A DNA stretch of 64,000 nt, from positions 1-64,000 of the forward strand of contig JAJQOW010000194.1 in the NCBI GenBank assembly GCA_037975125.1. The letters are read 5' to 3'. Positions 18,538-32,204 of this stretch are shown one piece after another (the stretch's first letter is position 1; the number at the start of each line of letters is the position of its first letter). Source of the stretch: Latrodectus hesperus (taxonomy: Eukaryota; Arthropoda; Arachnida; Araneae; Theridiidae). Under the pieces are notes generated by a model. That model searched no databases and had not been told where the DNA came from. It was given only the letters and a program-made list of their open reading frames with translations. Both the position numbers and the translations under genes were made by a program.

Positions 18538-19795
18538 TTGGGTTGTTCGGAAAGTAATTTCTTTTCTTTTTTTTTTAATGAAAGACAGTTTTCGTATAAT
18601 AAACAAATATTTTATTAAATTATATAGTGGTGGTCCCGTCCAACACCTTTTGCCATCTTTCTGGTAGTAGCATAATTCAACACTCATAAAATTTTTGGTC
18701 TTTGCTGGCAAAAAACTGATCGAGGTGGTTTCTGACCTCCTCATTTGAGGTGAAGGTTTTACCGTCTAAAACATTTTGGAGTGACCGGAACAAATAATAA
18801 TCCGATGGTGCCAGTCTGAATTATCCAGTCTGAAGAATATGGTGGGTGAGGCATTGTATCCCATTCAAGCTGTAAAAGCTTTTGGCGAGTGACCAAACTT
18901 GTGTGAGGTCTCTCGTTGTTATGGTGAAACACTACACCTTTCCTGTTGATTAGTTCTGTCCTTTTCTGTTGAAGTACATCATTCAGTTTGTCCAGCTAAT
19001 GACAATAGACTTCCGAATTAATTGTTGTGTCATCCGGTAAAAACTATAAAAAAAATTGATTATTTTAAAATTCCACCAAACAGACAGCATCAGCTTTTTT
19101 GGTGAATATCGGCTTTGGAAATGGTTTCAGCCGATACATCTGTTTTGCTCCATGACCTCTTGCGTTTGACGTTGTTGTACACAACCCATTTTTCGTCCCC
19201 AGTGATGACGCGCTTCAAAAACGGATCATTTTCGTGACATTTGAGAAGCAAATCCCAGACGTCAATGCGGCGACACAGATTTCTCTCTGTGAGAACATGG
19301 GGAACCCATACATAGAGCTTCGAGGATTAGCCCAGGCCTTTCAAGTGGTCATAAACTGTTGTTATTTGCCCGTTCAAAACAACTAATGCCTTTATAGCGT
19401 TTTTATCAGTTTCAACCAGCCTTCCCGAACGTGGTGCATCTTCGACATCAAAATTGCCATATCGAAATTTAGCGAACCAGTTCTGGCGCTTGCGTACTGT
19501 CAACACACCGTCTCCATACACATCGGTCAATTTCTTTCTGGCTTGAACAGCATTTTACCCTTTCTGTAGTAAAACAGTAAGATATGTCGAAAATGCTGCT
19601 CATCTCTCTCCATATTTAAAAGGGCAGCAACCAAACACTACTGCCTAGAATTAATTGGAACTTTTTTCACACACAAGCCTTGCTGTATGGGCTCTCGAAG
19701 CATATTATAATTATACGGCTTACGTGTGAAGTTGGGTGCAAAACACTACAATGTCTGTCGTGAATAAACGAGAAATTACTTTCAGAATAACCCAA
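18538..19795 (-). mobile_element. Decayed full-length mariner transposon
   Basis: 1258 bp bounded by TA (18536-18537, 19796-19797). The imperfect inverted ends begin TTGGGTTGTTCGGAAAGTAA on the left; the right end has TTGGGTTATTCTGAAAGTAA on the complementary strand. The length is normal for mariner. It encloses the transposase pseudogene listed next. Confidence 0.88.
18625..19613 (-). pseudogene. Mariner transposase pseudogene
   Basis: It starts at 19613 with MERDEQHFRHILLFYY, continues through the helix-turn-helix part (NWFAKFRYGNFDVEDAPRSG) and hits a stop near 19327. The first catalytic Asp motif is present (VITGDEKWVVYNNV). The second reads HHNNERPHTS, with Asn in place of the catalytic Asp. 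Several further stops and frameshifts follow. It cannot encode an active enzyme. Confidence 0.85.
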
Positions 19796-20013
19796 TAGAT
19801 GGATTTGCAGAGTGGAAGCTGTAATGTTTGATAATTTTGAAGTTGAAGATTTAAAATTCAGTAACTGAAAGCGATGCTCTCAACGTTTAAAAAAGCAATG
19901 CTTTTTTAATATGCATGACATTGTTTGAATTTTTATTCACTCTGCATTTTGCGCAGTTCTTGAATATAGTCTTCTGAAGCACCTTATGCCAGCTAATTTC
20001 AGTTTTGATGTTG

Positions 20014-20014
<1 letters not shown>

Positions 20015-20100
<86 letters not shown>
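20015..20100. repeat. (TA)n microsatellite
   Basis: 86 bp of pure TA. The tyrosine-isoleucine frames across it are meaningless. Confidence 0.97.
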
Positions 20101-20102
<2 letters not shown>

Positions 20103-21139
20103 CCGACCAATGCTTTTTGCTGGATCCATTTTTATTTTTTACAAAATCTATAAAAAATTTCACTTTTTCTTATATAAACGATTCTAATATGACAATATTT
20201 CATAACTTATGAAAATTTAAAATAGTTTTAATTCTTTTTGGCATGCTATAACATGTTGTCACTTTTGCATGCCACAGTTTCTTATCAATAATTTTAATAT
20301 TTGATATTTTAAACATTTCGGAATTCCATTTATAACATTTAAAAATATTTACGAAGAAATAAAAAGAGTTCACTCAGAAGTTAATACCACTAGTTGCGTA
20401 TTTTTTTTTCTTTTCTTTCTCTTGTATACTCTTGATGACTCCCAGAATAAGTTTGCCGACACCCACTAGGATGGCGGACATGCAGATTGCCGCTATTCTA
20501 AGCGGTCAAAACGTGACATTGACATCCGAGTAAACTCCGCCCAATTGTAGACTTGAGTTATTATGTATACATTTACAATTTAGTGAAATAAAATTATTGG
20601 TAACAGTATATTTTCTAAAATAAAATATTTCAAATAATTAATTCAATGAATTTAAATACACACGAAAGGATAGTGTTTTTAATATATGTGTAAAGTCAGA
20701 TAATTTAATTGAATTCACAACAATATTAATTTTTATAACATTAAGTTTATAAATTTTTTAAAATCTGTTTTTTTTTTAAACTTCCGCTCTATTTCAATTT
20801 TGTCCAGTATTATTGAACTCATTAACTTATAACCACATTTTTTTTTGTTTAAATTTCCACTTTTTCTCCAAAAATTGTTTTCATTTAAAATATATGAATT
20901 TAAATCTATTTTTACGAGAAATGGTCGCTGAACTCTCGGTGAATAGCCGTTCCTAATCATTGTTTGAATCTCAAGTTTGAAGTTTCAATTTTCAAATTTT
21001 CCAATTATTAAAAGATCTAGTAGTTTCGTGTCATTCATCTCTCTGTCATCCAGAGTCACTAAGCGGTCTAACTCGCTCTTTGTTCTCCCCTGGCCAGGAG
21101 AGTCTCTCTCTAATCTCTTCACTTGAATCTCGATTGATT

Positions 21140-22594
21140 ATGGAAACTACTAAACCTACTAGACAGGACACCTTTCGGGCAACCCAAAAAATTATGCTGG
21201 AACGACTTTTTGCCAGGCTAGATGAAGTCTGCAGCATGCTGAACGACATTACGAACTCGGATGAATTTACTACCGAAGACAAGGAAACTGTTAGAGGAAA
21301 CCTCTGCACCTTTGCAAAACACATCACTCAAGAAGCTACTATTAAAGCTACAGAAGCGAGTCAAGATGATTCCTCAACAGAAGATAACTGTATTGAAATG
21401 ACGGAAGTCATAAACCAGGATATTGCAACGCAAAATAAATTTGATATCCTTACTATGGATGATAATAACTCAGGAAATAACCAAAACAAAAACAGCATCA
21501 AAAGAACTCGAAAAATCAATGAGGATCAACAACCACCTAACAAAACTAAGAAAACCCTCATCGAAGATTCCACTGCAGATGCTAAAAATAAAAAACTCCA
21601 ACACACGGATACCACCAAAGATGTACAACAGGATATCCCTTCTACTAGCACACACTTCCAGGGAGAAAACAACGAAAATGGAAATCCCTCCATCATGGCT
21701 AAACCATCGAGGAAAATACCGCCTTTTGTTATCAGAGATAGAAAATTCTCTTCGAAGAATCTCGATAAACACTTTCAAGATGCCAAACTCACCGGCTATA
21801 CTGCAAAATCCTCTACTTACGAACTGAAAATCAAATTCACAGACGCTGAATCTCACAGATCGGCCATCAAAATACTTGAAAAAATAGAGGCAGGCTACCA
21901 CACCTACCTCCTACCAGAGGATAAACCACTCAAAGTGGTAATTCGTGACCTCCCACATGACACGGAAATAGATGACATATCTGATAGTTTAATAGAAGAA
22001 GGATTCACCATCAGCACTATTGTCCAGATGACACGTCGCAGAAACGGAGAAACTCAAAAACTTCCGCTTTTTCTCATTACAATGCCAAAATCTAATAGAG
22101 CAAAGGAAATATATCACCTACAGTACATAGGCAGAGTGAAAGTTCGCATAGAAGAATGTAAAAACAGAGGAGGCTCTACGCAATGCCATAGGTGCTAAAA
22201 CTTACATCATTCTCAAAGACTCTGCAAACATGAAACACGTTGCGTTAAATGCGGAGAAAATCATTTAACACATTTATGCACAAAAAGTAAAGACCTTCCT
22301 GCTAAATGTGCGAACTGTCAAGGGGACCACCCTGCGAACTTTAGAGGATGTAGGACCTTCATTGAAGCAACAAAAACTAAAAACAAAGATAACACCACTA
22401 TACGCATCACTAAAGGAGTAGTAGTAGAGAATAAAACATATGCACAGGCTACCAGCAATAATACAATACAAGAGGCAAAGAGTTTACTTGACCAGCTACA
22501 ACTCATTGTGAACTATATTCAAAAATCTGGAGTAATGCAAGCCGTAAACCAGCAACAACTTATTAGCCAAAACCCACAACCTAATAATGAGTAA
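21140..22594 (+). pseudogene. LINE ORF1 (gag-like, PRE/zinc-knuckle) with one stop codon
   Basis: It starts at the ATG of METTKPTRQDTFRATQ; the frame is open to 21080 but lacks an earlier ATG. A lysine-rich, low-complexity middle leads to the RRM/PRE-like region (VVIRDLPHDTEIDDISDSL) and then CCHC knuckles. A single in-frame TAA at 22196-22198, where a CAA Gln codon is likely ancestral, interrupts the first knuckle (QCHRC, stop). The frame then resumes unchanged through RCVKCGENHLTHLC and CANCQGDHPANFRGC to 22594. ORF1 proteins of this type bind element RNA. The last 8 nt overlap the start of ORF2. Confidence 0.82.
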
Positions 22595-23838
22595 CCACCC
22601 CATCTCTTTAGAACTACAACAAATTGGAAACTGGAATGCCAATAGCCTAGCAAACAAATTTGAAGAATTTAAAAATTTTATTATTAATAAAGACTTGGAC
22701 ATTTGCGCAGTCACAGAGACTCACTCCAACGGCAGTCGAAACTACAACATAAGCAACTACAAAGTTTACGCAACAAATAGATTACACTATAGGGGAGGTG
22801 GGGTAATTCTTTATGTCAAAAGAGCTGTTCCATCAACTCTATATAGCAGCAAGAATGATGAAGGCTACGAGGAAGTCTCAGTGATTACCGAACTCAATGC
22901 TGGCATGAAAATTAAATTTTCAGCAGTCTACAACCCGCCACACAAAAGGATATTGAACACTTATTTTCTGGAAACTTCAAAACCATCTCTTTAGGAGACT
23001 ACAACTGTAAAAACAGACACTGGGGCTACAGAGCAACCAATAATAATGGCAAACAACTAATCGATATCATTAATAAAAACCAACTTAAAGTCTTCTCCCC
23101 CATGGAACCTGCTTATTACCCAACTTTCCAATCATAAATCCCAGACATCTTGGACATTATCTTAACCAACACAAATTTTCACATTGCTTCTGATGTGTGC
23201 AATGACTTGAGCTCAGATCATCTCCCGACTATATCTACAATCAACATTAGCAAAAGTAATACTCCCACCACCATTAAAAGAACGAATTGGAAACTTTACC
23301 ATAGTATATTGCTCACAAGAAACTGGACAGCCCCCGTCATTAACAATACCATAGATATAGACATCTCAATTCAATCTCTCAACTTGGAATTATCCACAGC
23401 CTTTAAAGATGCCACTGAGGAGATTAAATATATCCATAACTACCACAAAATTCCTCAAGAAACCAGAGAATTAATTAAAACTAGAAATCGTATTCGAAAA
23501 AAGTACAGGAAGACGCTCAATCCTATATATAAAACGGCAATAAACAATCTTAATCGACTAATTAAAGAAAAATGCTCTACTCATAGGAACCAGCAATGGG
23601 AAGAAACGCTCAAATCCCTGAATACTGAAGATAATTCAGTTTGGAAATTTGCCAGAAACTTGAAACATAGGACTCAAACTTGTAAACCTCTGAAGGGTGA
23701 AAGGGGTTTAATATATACAGATCAAGAAAAAGCCGAGACCTTTGCGGACAGTATAGAAGACCAATTCAAACTGAACATCACTGAAACTGATCAAAATTTT
23801 GAAAATATTATTATTAATACTTACAAGGAAATTTTCAG
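22587..23838 (+). pseudogene. LINE ORF2 fragment: endonuclease and pre-RT linker
   Basis: The ATG at 22587 overlaps the end of ORF1 (ATGAGTAA). The first 130 residues carry an APE-type endonuclease start (GNWNANSLANK, DLDICAVTETHS, YRGGGVILYVK). A frameshift near 22975 and a stop near 23136 break it. The downstream frame keeps the conserved SSDHLPTI end of the nuclease and the basic linker (RELIKTRNRIRKKYRKTLNP, then WKFARNLKHR). The RT domain that should follow is missing. Confidence 0.82.
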
Positions 23839-25224
23839 AATTCGCACTCTCTTTTCGACTGCCGGCTCAACGCTGCCGACCAATCAGAGACGTCCGCTGT
23901 CTCCGGACTCCTTCTTCCTCTCCTTCTACTTCTTATGACTCCTCCTACTAGCCACCTTTTCCCTATTCCATGACGTCTTATTTCCGATGGAAGAGTAAAA
24001 GCAGCCTCGCTGCTGAAAGCTCTAGAAAATTTACCTGATTCTTGATTCTTGATCTATTTTTACGAAAAGAAATGGTGAGATTTTATTGAATTAATTTATT
24101 CTTCATGTTCTAATTTTTACAGGACTGTAATTTGATTTATATTATTCTAATGTTATCTACAGGCGGAACTATTGTTTAGAAAAATATAAAATTTTGCGTA
24201 GTACTTGTTGAACAAATGAGAATTCATTTCATTAAATAATTAAATAAGTTACAAAAATTTTGCCTTCAGACAACGTTTAAAGAATTACACATTTAACATA
24301 CAGAAATGATAACATAAATTTTTATTGCAACCGAACATATTCAACATAAAAGTCATCATTTTCAATTCGCATCTTGAGACAGCATATTTCATATTTGACC
24401 TCAATGTGTCTGCGAAATACTATATGTTATGTAATGATGTATTTAAGACTAAGATTTTCACGATTTATGAGAAGTTTTAAATATTCCCAAAGTCACATGG
24501 ATTATTTAGGCTTGATCGAGGAGATTATAGATCATGAAAGCGATGGATAGTGATATATATTTCTGTGATGTGATTTTTGAGAATGTCCTCAATACAAAAA
24601 CTAATGTGTGGAAAAGATCTATTGCGCTTAAAAATTAAGCAAGGAAGACATGGGTTAACATATCAGCTACAGTTTCATTCTTTGATAAGGATACATATCG
24701 CTGCCCATGTTATTGAATGGTTACCATTTTATTCTCCGAAAAAGTAAACAAGCCGAAAATCAATAAATCATATTACACTGTAAATTTTGGTAACTGTAAC
24801 GGAACTTGTAAGATTAAATGCGGATTTTATGATTTTTAAATTCCACAGTTGTCTCAGTATATTTACCGAACCATTCAAATGAAAATGCACTTCGTCTATC
24901 CACATGATGTTCTGAGACCATTCTCCTTTAACCTCTCAAGCGAACAAGAAGAGAGAACGGTACTGACTCTCGAAATCACGTGATGCAACTTTTGCAAAAT
25001 TTTATGCTTGTAAGTATAAAAACAAAGGATACTCTGTGTAATCTTCTGTCTTAATGAACTGTGTACATCTATTTCTGACTAAAACTGGATTCATGATAAA
25101 GGGAAAGAGTAACGGCTTCTTGTAGTTTTCAGTCACAGACTGAAAAGAAATAGTCCCTTTTCTTTGGCCACTACAAATGACTTTATGTATCCTCCTTGCC
25201 ACTTTGAAACTCATTTTTTGAGAT

Positions 25225-26165
25225 AGAATCTTAATCTTGATACTCATTTTGATTGGACACATTTCCACACAGAGCTTCTGTACTCTGCCATGAAAAGCAT
25301 CAACAATCCAGAATTCGTGAGACAAATTGCTCTAGAAACTATTAACCAAATTTAAATTGATGCAATTCAAATCTATACTGATGGCAGCAAAAGTAACGAG
25401 GGCCTCTCTGGTCATGGTGTTTTTATCAAAACTTCTATGTCTACCGAAAGTCTCAAGTTCAGAAATTCTGATTTTTGCTCTGAATTCAGACTGGAGCTTA
25501 TAGCTATTGAAAATCGGCTGAGTTATGTTGAGAATATTTCTGAGCCTGATACTGAGCATGTATGGATTCTGACTGATACCAAGTATTCAATTCAACACCT
25601 ATGCAATTGGATGAAGGTTGATGATATAGCTGGAAATTTTATATTGAATCTGATCATTGGCTTTTAAAGAATTTTGCTTTATAGGCTTTTAAAGAATTTT
25701 GGGATTAATTTTCATTTTCAGTGGATCCTGTCACAAGTCGGCCTTAAAGGAAACGTAATTGCAGATTCGCTGGCTAAGGCTGCGTCTTTGTATCCTTCAC
25801 AACCTGATTTGCCATCTACCTTTATGTAATTTTTATACTGAGAGTAAAAAAACACTTATGTATGTCTGAAGGGTTCCACTTCATAATTGGTATCCTAGAA
25901 AACGCTCTGCTGGCGCCTTGTTTTTTGAAGAAACTAGAGGTCAACAGACTTGTATTTTACGCTTCGTCAGTGGTCATCTAAAGGGCCTCAAATATGTGCA
26001 GGATCAAAAGACTTAGTGTGTGCACAAAATGTAAAGCTGAACAGGCATCACCTGAGCATATATCTTGAGCTGCTTGAATTTTGACTTCAATGAAGTTTTT
26101 CCAAAGCCCCTTATGTTTTTTGATTTTATGGCTGTTAATGGACTTGTGGATTTGGTCTAATATTG
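25225..26165 (+). pseudogene. LINE ORF2 remnant: RNase H and C-terminal module
   Basis: Reading from about 25340, IQIYTDGSKSNEGLSGHGV gives the first RNase H acid, CSEFRLELIAIENRL the Glu, and HVWILTDTKYSIQHL the second Asp. WILSQVGLKGNVIADSLAKAA (25720-25790) gives the last motif. Then come SGHLKGLKY, Cys/His remnants and a FDFMAVNGLVDLV-like end, akin to the LINE at 17.1 kb. Stops and frameshifts occur from 25660 onward. The antisense frames over it are shadows. Confidence 0.78.
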
Positions 26166-26359
26166 AATCTAGACCATCTGGGATTAGCAATAACATATCC
26201 AATTCTTCAGTCACACGATGAACGTTGGTAATACCTTGTATGTTGGAAATTTCGTCTTCTTCCACATCAAGCACATTCTCCTTTGCTTCTGCAAAAAAGT
26301 ATCTACTTCCTCCAGAAAAAACATTAAACGAACCTTCTTCTTCAAAACTGTGTACCATT

Positions 26360-28340
26360 AATTAAAGAATTTTGACAATTTGTGGATTTTTTTGTATCCT
26401 TTTCATAGACCGAAATTTCCTTATTTTAATTATTGCTAAAATAATGTTTTAGTCAAACAATTTAACTAATAAAGGTTAATCTGGTAAATATTAACGATAT
26501 TCGGATTAATAAAGTGAGCACTTTAAAAGTTAGATCTTAACAGTTAATATTTTATAAAAGCTGGGGTATGTAATATGAACAAAAAATTGCCTCGCGCTTG
26601 TGTGTGATTGAAGATAAATTTCATAAATCAGTTCGTGGACTTGAAATGAAAGACATTTCGCTGTCTGAATGTTTATTTTCGTCATTAAATGTCAAAGTGG
26701 CTGCTTTTAATAATATTGCTTTTAGAACAGTGAGTACATGTATGATAGATGGTAATTGTCGAATGTATATTTAAGTTTTTTTCAGGTGTTTTAATTAAAC
26801 GTTGCAGTTTATTTTAGAAATTGTTTAATTTAATGAGTAAAGTTATTGTTTTTGAATGGCTTATGAATAAAATGATTGTAAAATGATTATAATAAAGCAA
26901 TCGTAAATGAAGTACATTGAAAAACGTTCTCCAGTGGAGACATTTTAAACTATTTTTAATTTACAGAAAAATTTTTACTCTAATAATCTTTATAATATTC
27001 TAGATAAACTTTTTAAAATTTTTTAGCTATAATTTGCTTATAAATAGTTTTAAATGGGATATTTTAATTGAATGAGATCACCCTATTTAATGTCTTTTAT
27101 ATAAAGTTGATATGGAATCATTTAAAATTATGTAATATTTTATGGTGAAATGAAATTGTCATAAAAAGTAACGAAAGAATTTTTGATTAATAATTTAAAT
27201 ATTAAATAACAAAATTAGGAAGCTGTTACTACCATATTTAAAGAAAATTTGATTATAAATTTGAAAAAGTCACATGTTGATTAATAATATAAAACTAACT
27301 TGAACTAAATTTTGGAAATATTTATTCTATAATAATTGCCGATTAAAAATCATATAAAACTCTTTCTCTTACATTAATTATATTTTATTATAAATGTTAA
27401 CACACATTTTCAAATGGGTTTGGTCAAATTTTTTCTCGTGATGAGTTATGAATATCAATTACCTCTAATTTTCACACCCGTAAATAAAGTGAGTTACTCA
27501 GGAGCAGCCCTCACGAAAAACGATGAATATGTAAGATTTATCAATATTATTAAGTATCACTTCGTTTACAGTGTCTTGATTTTACATCAATCACATTTTC
27601 CTTAAACACAATGCAAGTGCTTTTCCTTTTGCTTATTTAAAGTAAAAAATAAATTCAAGAAATATTTAATTAAATCTATGCAAAAAATAAATAAATAAAT
27701 AAATAAATAAGAGAAAACATTTTCTTTCCTCTTAGAAAGACTATTTAAGTCAGACAGATTTATATAATTCCATTTCTCTTTATTAACAGCAAGCAGAGCA
27801 ATTTTACTTTACTACTCACATTGTTTAATTTAAAGAAATCATCTTTCTTTGTCGATTAAGAAAGAACATTCCACGTGATATTTCTTCCTCTAAAGTAGAA
27901 CATAATGAATATGATTGAACTCTGTACATGATTATAAAAATGATTTTAGCAATGGTCTCAAGAAATAGAGAATATAAATAATAGTTCTGTTTGTGAAGTA
28001 TTCAATATATTATCACTCGAAGGAATTGCCGTGGTCTATGGATGGGAATACGACCTTCAGAATAATAATATTCAAGTTCATTTTTTGTAGTCTATGAGAA
28101 ACGGAAAATGGATGTTGAATTTAATCTTTCTTCATTCATATCTATTAGGGAAAAAGATTTTTGGATTTTGCAACATGTGAGTGCAGCCCAATGGCTATAG
28201 AAACTCTTCCTGAATTTCAAGGATGTTCAGATGCTTTATAATGGCTTTTGGATGTCAGGATGTCTCCTCCTCGGAATTAACTATACAACTAAGGAATACA
28301 GAGGAAATCATTGAAATGATAATTCCTGGTTTAAATTTAT
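26360..28340. other. Gene-poor A+T-rich interval
   Basis: No supported gene. A short (AAAT)n tract is at about 27682-27710. The remainder holds no recognisable TE ends. Confidence 0.5.
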
Positions 28341-28690
28341 GTTGTTGTTGTTTCTAATCCCAGATGGTGTAGCTAATACCATAAACCATCTCCATAAAAC
28401 CAAAAATCATTAAAATGTTTAAAAATAAAATAGGATTCCCCAAAACCTCGTTCAAATTTGATTTCATAGTAATGGGAAAGGAACTTTTTCAATTGATCCA
28501 AGGACCTGGGATACCAAAGGGAAAAGTCTGACTTAGCCCCGAGTGCCTGCTAGCTTTAGCTGGACATAATGGAATGGCCTTCATGGCTAGGGTGACCCTA
28601 CCAGGAGAATACACTCCCGACGTACTTCGCCCATTCCGTCCAGGAACACCCTTCCACCGTGATGAGACAGCTAACAGGACTTAGGAGGGT
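28341..28690 (-). repeat. Probable retroposon ending in a (CAA)n tail
   Basis: On the minus strand the segment ends with an ATGGT...ACCAT potential hairpin and then AACAACAACAACATAAA (28337-28353). This is the same 3' layout as the SINEs and LINE elsewhere in the window. The upstream 28520-28690 block is markedly G+C-richer than its flanks. Promoter boxes are not clear and no target duplication is certain. Confidence 0.4.
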
Positions 28691-29931
28691 GGTTGAAATT
28701 TGTTCTAATCACTACTGAAGAAAGAGAGATCGACACTGCATTTTTATTTTCAGCTTGCATATCTGTCGTTGTGGCTGTTTAAAAGTTTTCCAGCTTTCTT
28801 TCTTTTTGCGACGCGAGAATTTGATTCCCATTTATGAAAATAGCCAGGAGAGAATTTTAAGTATTATAATGTTGCCTACTACACATTGTCAAATTTTATC
28901 ATCGCGCTTAAAAATTAGGACACATTTGTGCTATAGGGATACATATAAAACAGCTTACAATAGAAATAAATTTTAGGTATGAAATTCACAATCATTATAT
29001 TATATTGGTTTTAATATTTAAGAAATATCATTAATAATATACAGTTGCTATCATTTACTAAAAGGAAAAATTATGTAGTTTGTTATTGGAGATGGGAAAT
29101 TCGTGATCTTGTGCTGACTCGCATTTCTGTGTCACTGATTCATTGTTACACGGAATGTAATCAGAAATTAATTGTCAGTTACCTTTGGTATTGCATTTAC
29201 TTTGCAAATATCTGGAACGTTATTAATTTAAAATAATGAAGTAATTAGAAAAATTTGCAAAATTTAGAAAAAAACCAAGCACAAAAAAATTAGTAACATT
29301 AAAATTAAACAATCAAAAAAAATCAGATAAACTAATTTAATGGGTCGCTCAAAGAGCTAGCTTCCAATTTCATTATGCTACTGCCATTGTAAATGATTCA
29401 TTATAGTGGCAATAACTAATGGACACCCTTAACGACTCCAACTCATTAGACACTTCATGTTTTAACTCATTAACGCGACCTGCAGTATTATAACGAATAA
29501 CTTCATTCTCTCATTAAAAAAATTTTAATGAATTAATGAGCTCATTGTAGTATCTTATTTCTTAACTTATTAACAACAATGAAGCTTTCTGTGAAACAGT
29601 CATAAAAGACATCCAGGATATGTAACTGCGTAATTGTTTTTATTCCTTCAGGAGAGTGAGTGCACATAGGAACGAGGTAAAAGCATGAGAATAGGTGGGT
29701 GGAGTTACAATTTAGGAGAGGGTATGTGACTCTTTCTCACTATTAAGCAATTTTTGAGTGTTGATTGGCCATTCATGAGAGGCCTTGACATTTTGAAATA
29801 GAATATTTGCATTTTGTAAGCATTTTTACATGGTGTTAAGCGCGAAGCATTTATTTTAATTTATTCGTCAGAGAGCAGTTGACTAGTGTCTCGAGACAGA
29901 GCCCCGATCTTCGGCTCACAAAGATTTTGGT

Positions 29932-30526
29932 CAAGGGTTCCCAAACTTTTTTTTTTCTCGTGGACCACTTTCAAAGTTTTACTATTTTCGGTGTATCCCC
30001 TGCTGTTACATTTCTACTGTATTCCTAAACTCCTAAAAAAATATCACAATAAATTGTGGGTGTTAAAAAGAAAAAAAAGCAGCACATTTTCTTCTGTCCT
30101 ATTCATTAAAATAATACTTGTGATTATACAAAATTATAAACATTTATTATTACAAACAATCAACAATTGGCAAAAAATCAACAATGCACTTTCAAATGTA
30201 AGTCAAAAATAAAAGATAGTCATACTTTTAATGAGACGGCGCACTGGCGGCACTTTTCAAGTCTCGACATGTGGTGTACATTTGTACTATTATCTACTAT
30301 TCTATTCAATTCTGTGTTTGATCTGAATCTCGAATATTTTTGAGTACATACCTAGTGAATGATGCTACCTTCCTGTTGATAGGTAAATATAAGCCAAAAT
30401 TTTTGTACTTTATTATGAAAACCATAAAATGTTTCGCGAACCCCCACTTACAACTTATGAACCTCTATTTTCTTTTCATATCTACGTGGACCCCTGGGGG
30501 TTCACCTGGGTCACTTTGGGAACCTA
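29932..30526. mobile_element. Degenerate hAT-type MITE
   Basis: The left end reads CAAGGGTTCCCAAACTTTTT followed by GTGGACCAC. The right end has GTGGACCCCTGGGGGTTCAC and TCACTTTGGGAACC. Such ends are typical of hAT elements of the CAGTGGTTCCCAAA type. About 0.6 kb, without a transposase frame. The 8-bp target duplication is not clearly preserved. Confidence 0.6.
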
Positions 30527-30734
30527 AGATTTAGCCTAAGATTCAGTGACTTGGTGATATAAATAATGCGAAAAATTTATCTGGTTAGCAAGTTTATCTT
30601 ATTGAATATATTTACTGATTTTTTTAAACTTATATATAACGAAAACTTAGCATATTTTTCTTATATAAAATACTAAGTTTCTTTTAAAAAATCTTTTGTA
30701 CATAAAACCAAGAAACTTTATTAAATTCAGTATT

Positions 30735-31710
30735 ATTTATAAATTTCCTCATTTACAAAAACTATAAATTTTATTTTTTTCAAATAATTGAGTTATACTT
30801 TGAACCGAATTACAGATATTTATTGTTTTGATCGCTTGAAATTTATCTTAGTATAATTTTTAATTTACGAGTTGAGCAATCTACCCAGTAAATTAAAAAA
30901 TATTTTAACTCTACAGTTTTTTAATTGAAGCTTATTAAAACAACTCATGTATGCAAAAAAAGTTATTTTGAACATGACACCAATTATAATTAAATAAATA
31001 AAACAATTTGAATTAATAAAAATTTATAATTAAACTAAACATAAAATATACTTTTGTGATATGAGCATTTTAAAGTGAAAAATGGAAAGAAAAAAATATA
31101 CTACTTGAAATAATAAATTTATAATGAAACCAGGCATTTGTCACGTAAGCATGACAAAATGATAATTTATAAACATTTTGTTTGGTATATTTAAAGAAAA
31201 AAAATTATTTAGTTTCTCTTTCAATTTCTTTACACATGTTATTTTATTATATTTTTTTCATACTTACAATATCTTTATTAAAACACAGAAATTAGAAGGA
31301 AATGTGGTATTGAGTGTCTCTAAATCTTTTATATACATAAATGAGGAAATTTATAAATTATTTATAAATTTTCTCATTTTTAAAAATTAAAAAACTCATT
31401 TTTTTCAAATAAATGAGTTATACTCTTAAATTGAACTGCAGATGTTCAATATTTACAGTTAGTGATTTATCTTATTTAGACAATGTACACACCAAATAGC
31501 AAAATCTTTTAATTCTACAGTATTTTTATTGAAATTTATATTACATACAATACTTATTCAAACAATTCATGCATGCAAAAAAAAAATTAAACAATTTTTA
31601 ATTTGAAATGACAACAATTTTAATTTTGGTTTTGAAAAAAAACGGCTTGAGCTATTAATTTATAACTAAACCATGATGATAAAATGTCAAAAACAATTTA
31701 TTTGGTAAAG
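30735..31710. repeat. Degenerate tandem duplication, period about 622 bp
   Basis: Paired landmarks recur in order at constant distance: CAAATAATTGAGTTATAC (30781) with CAAATAAATGAGTTATAC (31406), and CAACTCATGTATGCAAAAAA (30941) with CAATTCATGCATGCAAAAAA (31563). Intervening sequence is similar but diverged. No coding content. Confidence 0.65.
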
Positions 31711-32204
31711 TGAGTAACACTGCCTTAGCGCATACCCTGTAGCTAGTCTGGTGTATCCTCCCACATAATTGCTACATTTGGGATTTTCTATTTTGTGTTT
31801 GGTTGTGATTTGTTAGTATTCCTCATCACACTTCAAACATCTGGAGTTCATTCTGCAGTTACCGCTGCTATACCAAAAGATCTAGCAGTTATGACATTGC
31901 GTCACTGTATAATTATTTACATATTTTTCTATAGTAATGTTAAAGTACGAAACTGTTTTCATACCATGGCACTTATTTATATTTTCGCATTTATCAATTG
32001 GAACTTGAAATAAGGGGAATGGCCTCTTTCTTTTATATACACATGATTTAAGTTAATTTTCAATTTCTCTTTTTCCATATTTCTTTGTAAACCATTTATT
32101 ATTATTATATATGGTTTATTAAATAAGGGATTTTTCACTCTCTGTAAATTTAATAAGTTCACGATGTTCATTGGAAGTACTAATGTGCAATTTCAGGAAT
32201 CAAC

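Larger units (their letters stand above)
20918..24051 (+). mobile_element. Jockey-type LINE with intact ends but most of the RT deleted
   Basis: Flanked by a 14-bp target duplication ATCTATTTTTACGA (20904-20917, 24052-24065). It contains a 5' UTR, ORF1, ORF2 endonuclease and linker, then jumps near 23838 to a noncoding 3' region ending in repeated TGATTCT (about 24036-24050). The reverse-transcriptase catalytic core, expected after the linker, is absent. At 3.1 kb it is clearly shorter than an autonomous element. Confidence 0.85.

Noticed and set aside
20473..20535. 20-codon frame ATGGCGGACATG...TAA in a G+C-richer patch
   Set aside because: Too short to support coding by itself; no adjacent splice sites or homologous copy seen.
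25002..25325. 107-codon minus-strand frame
   Set aside because: No family recognised and it is antisense to the decayed LINE region leading into RNase H.
25978..26358. 126-codon acidic minus-strand frame
   Set aside because: Half of it is antisense to the LINE C-terminal module. The unique N-terminal part has no recognisable domain or splice sites, so I do not call it a gene.
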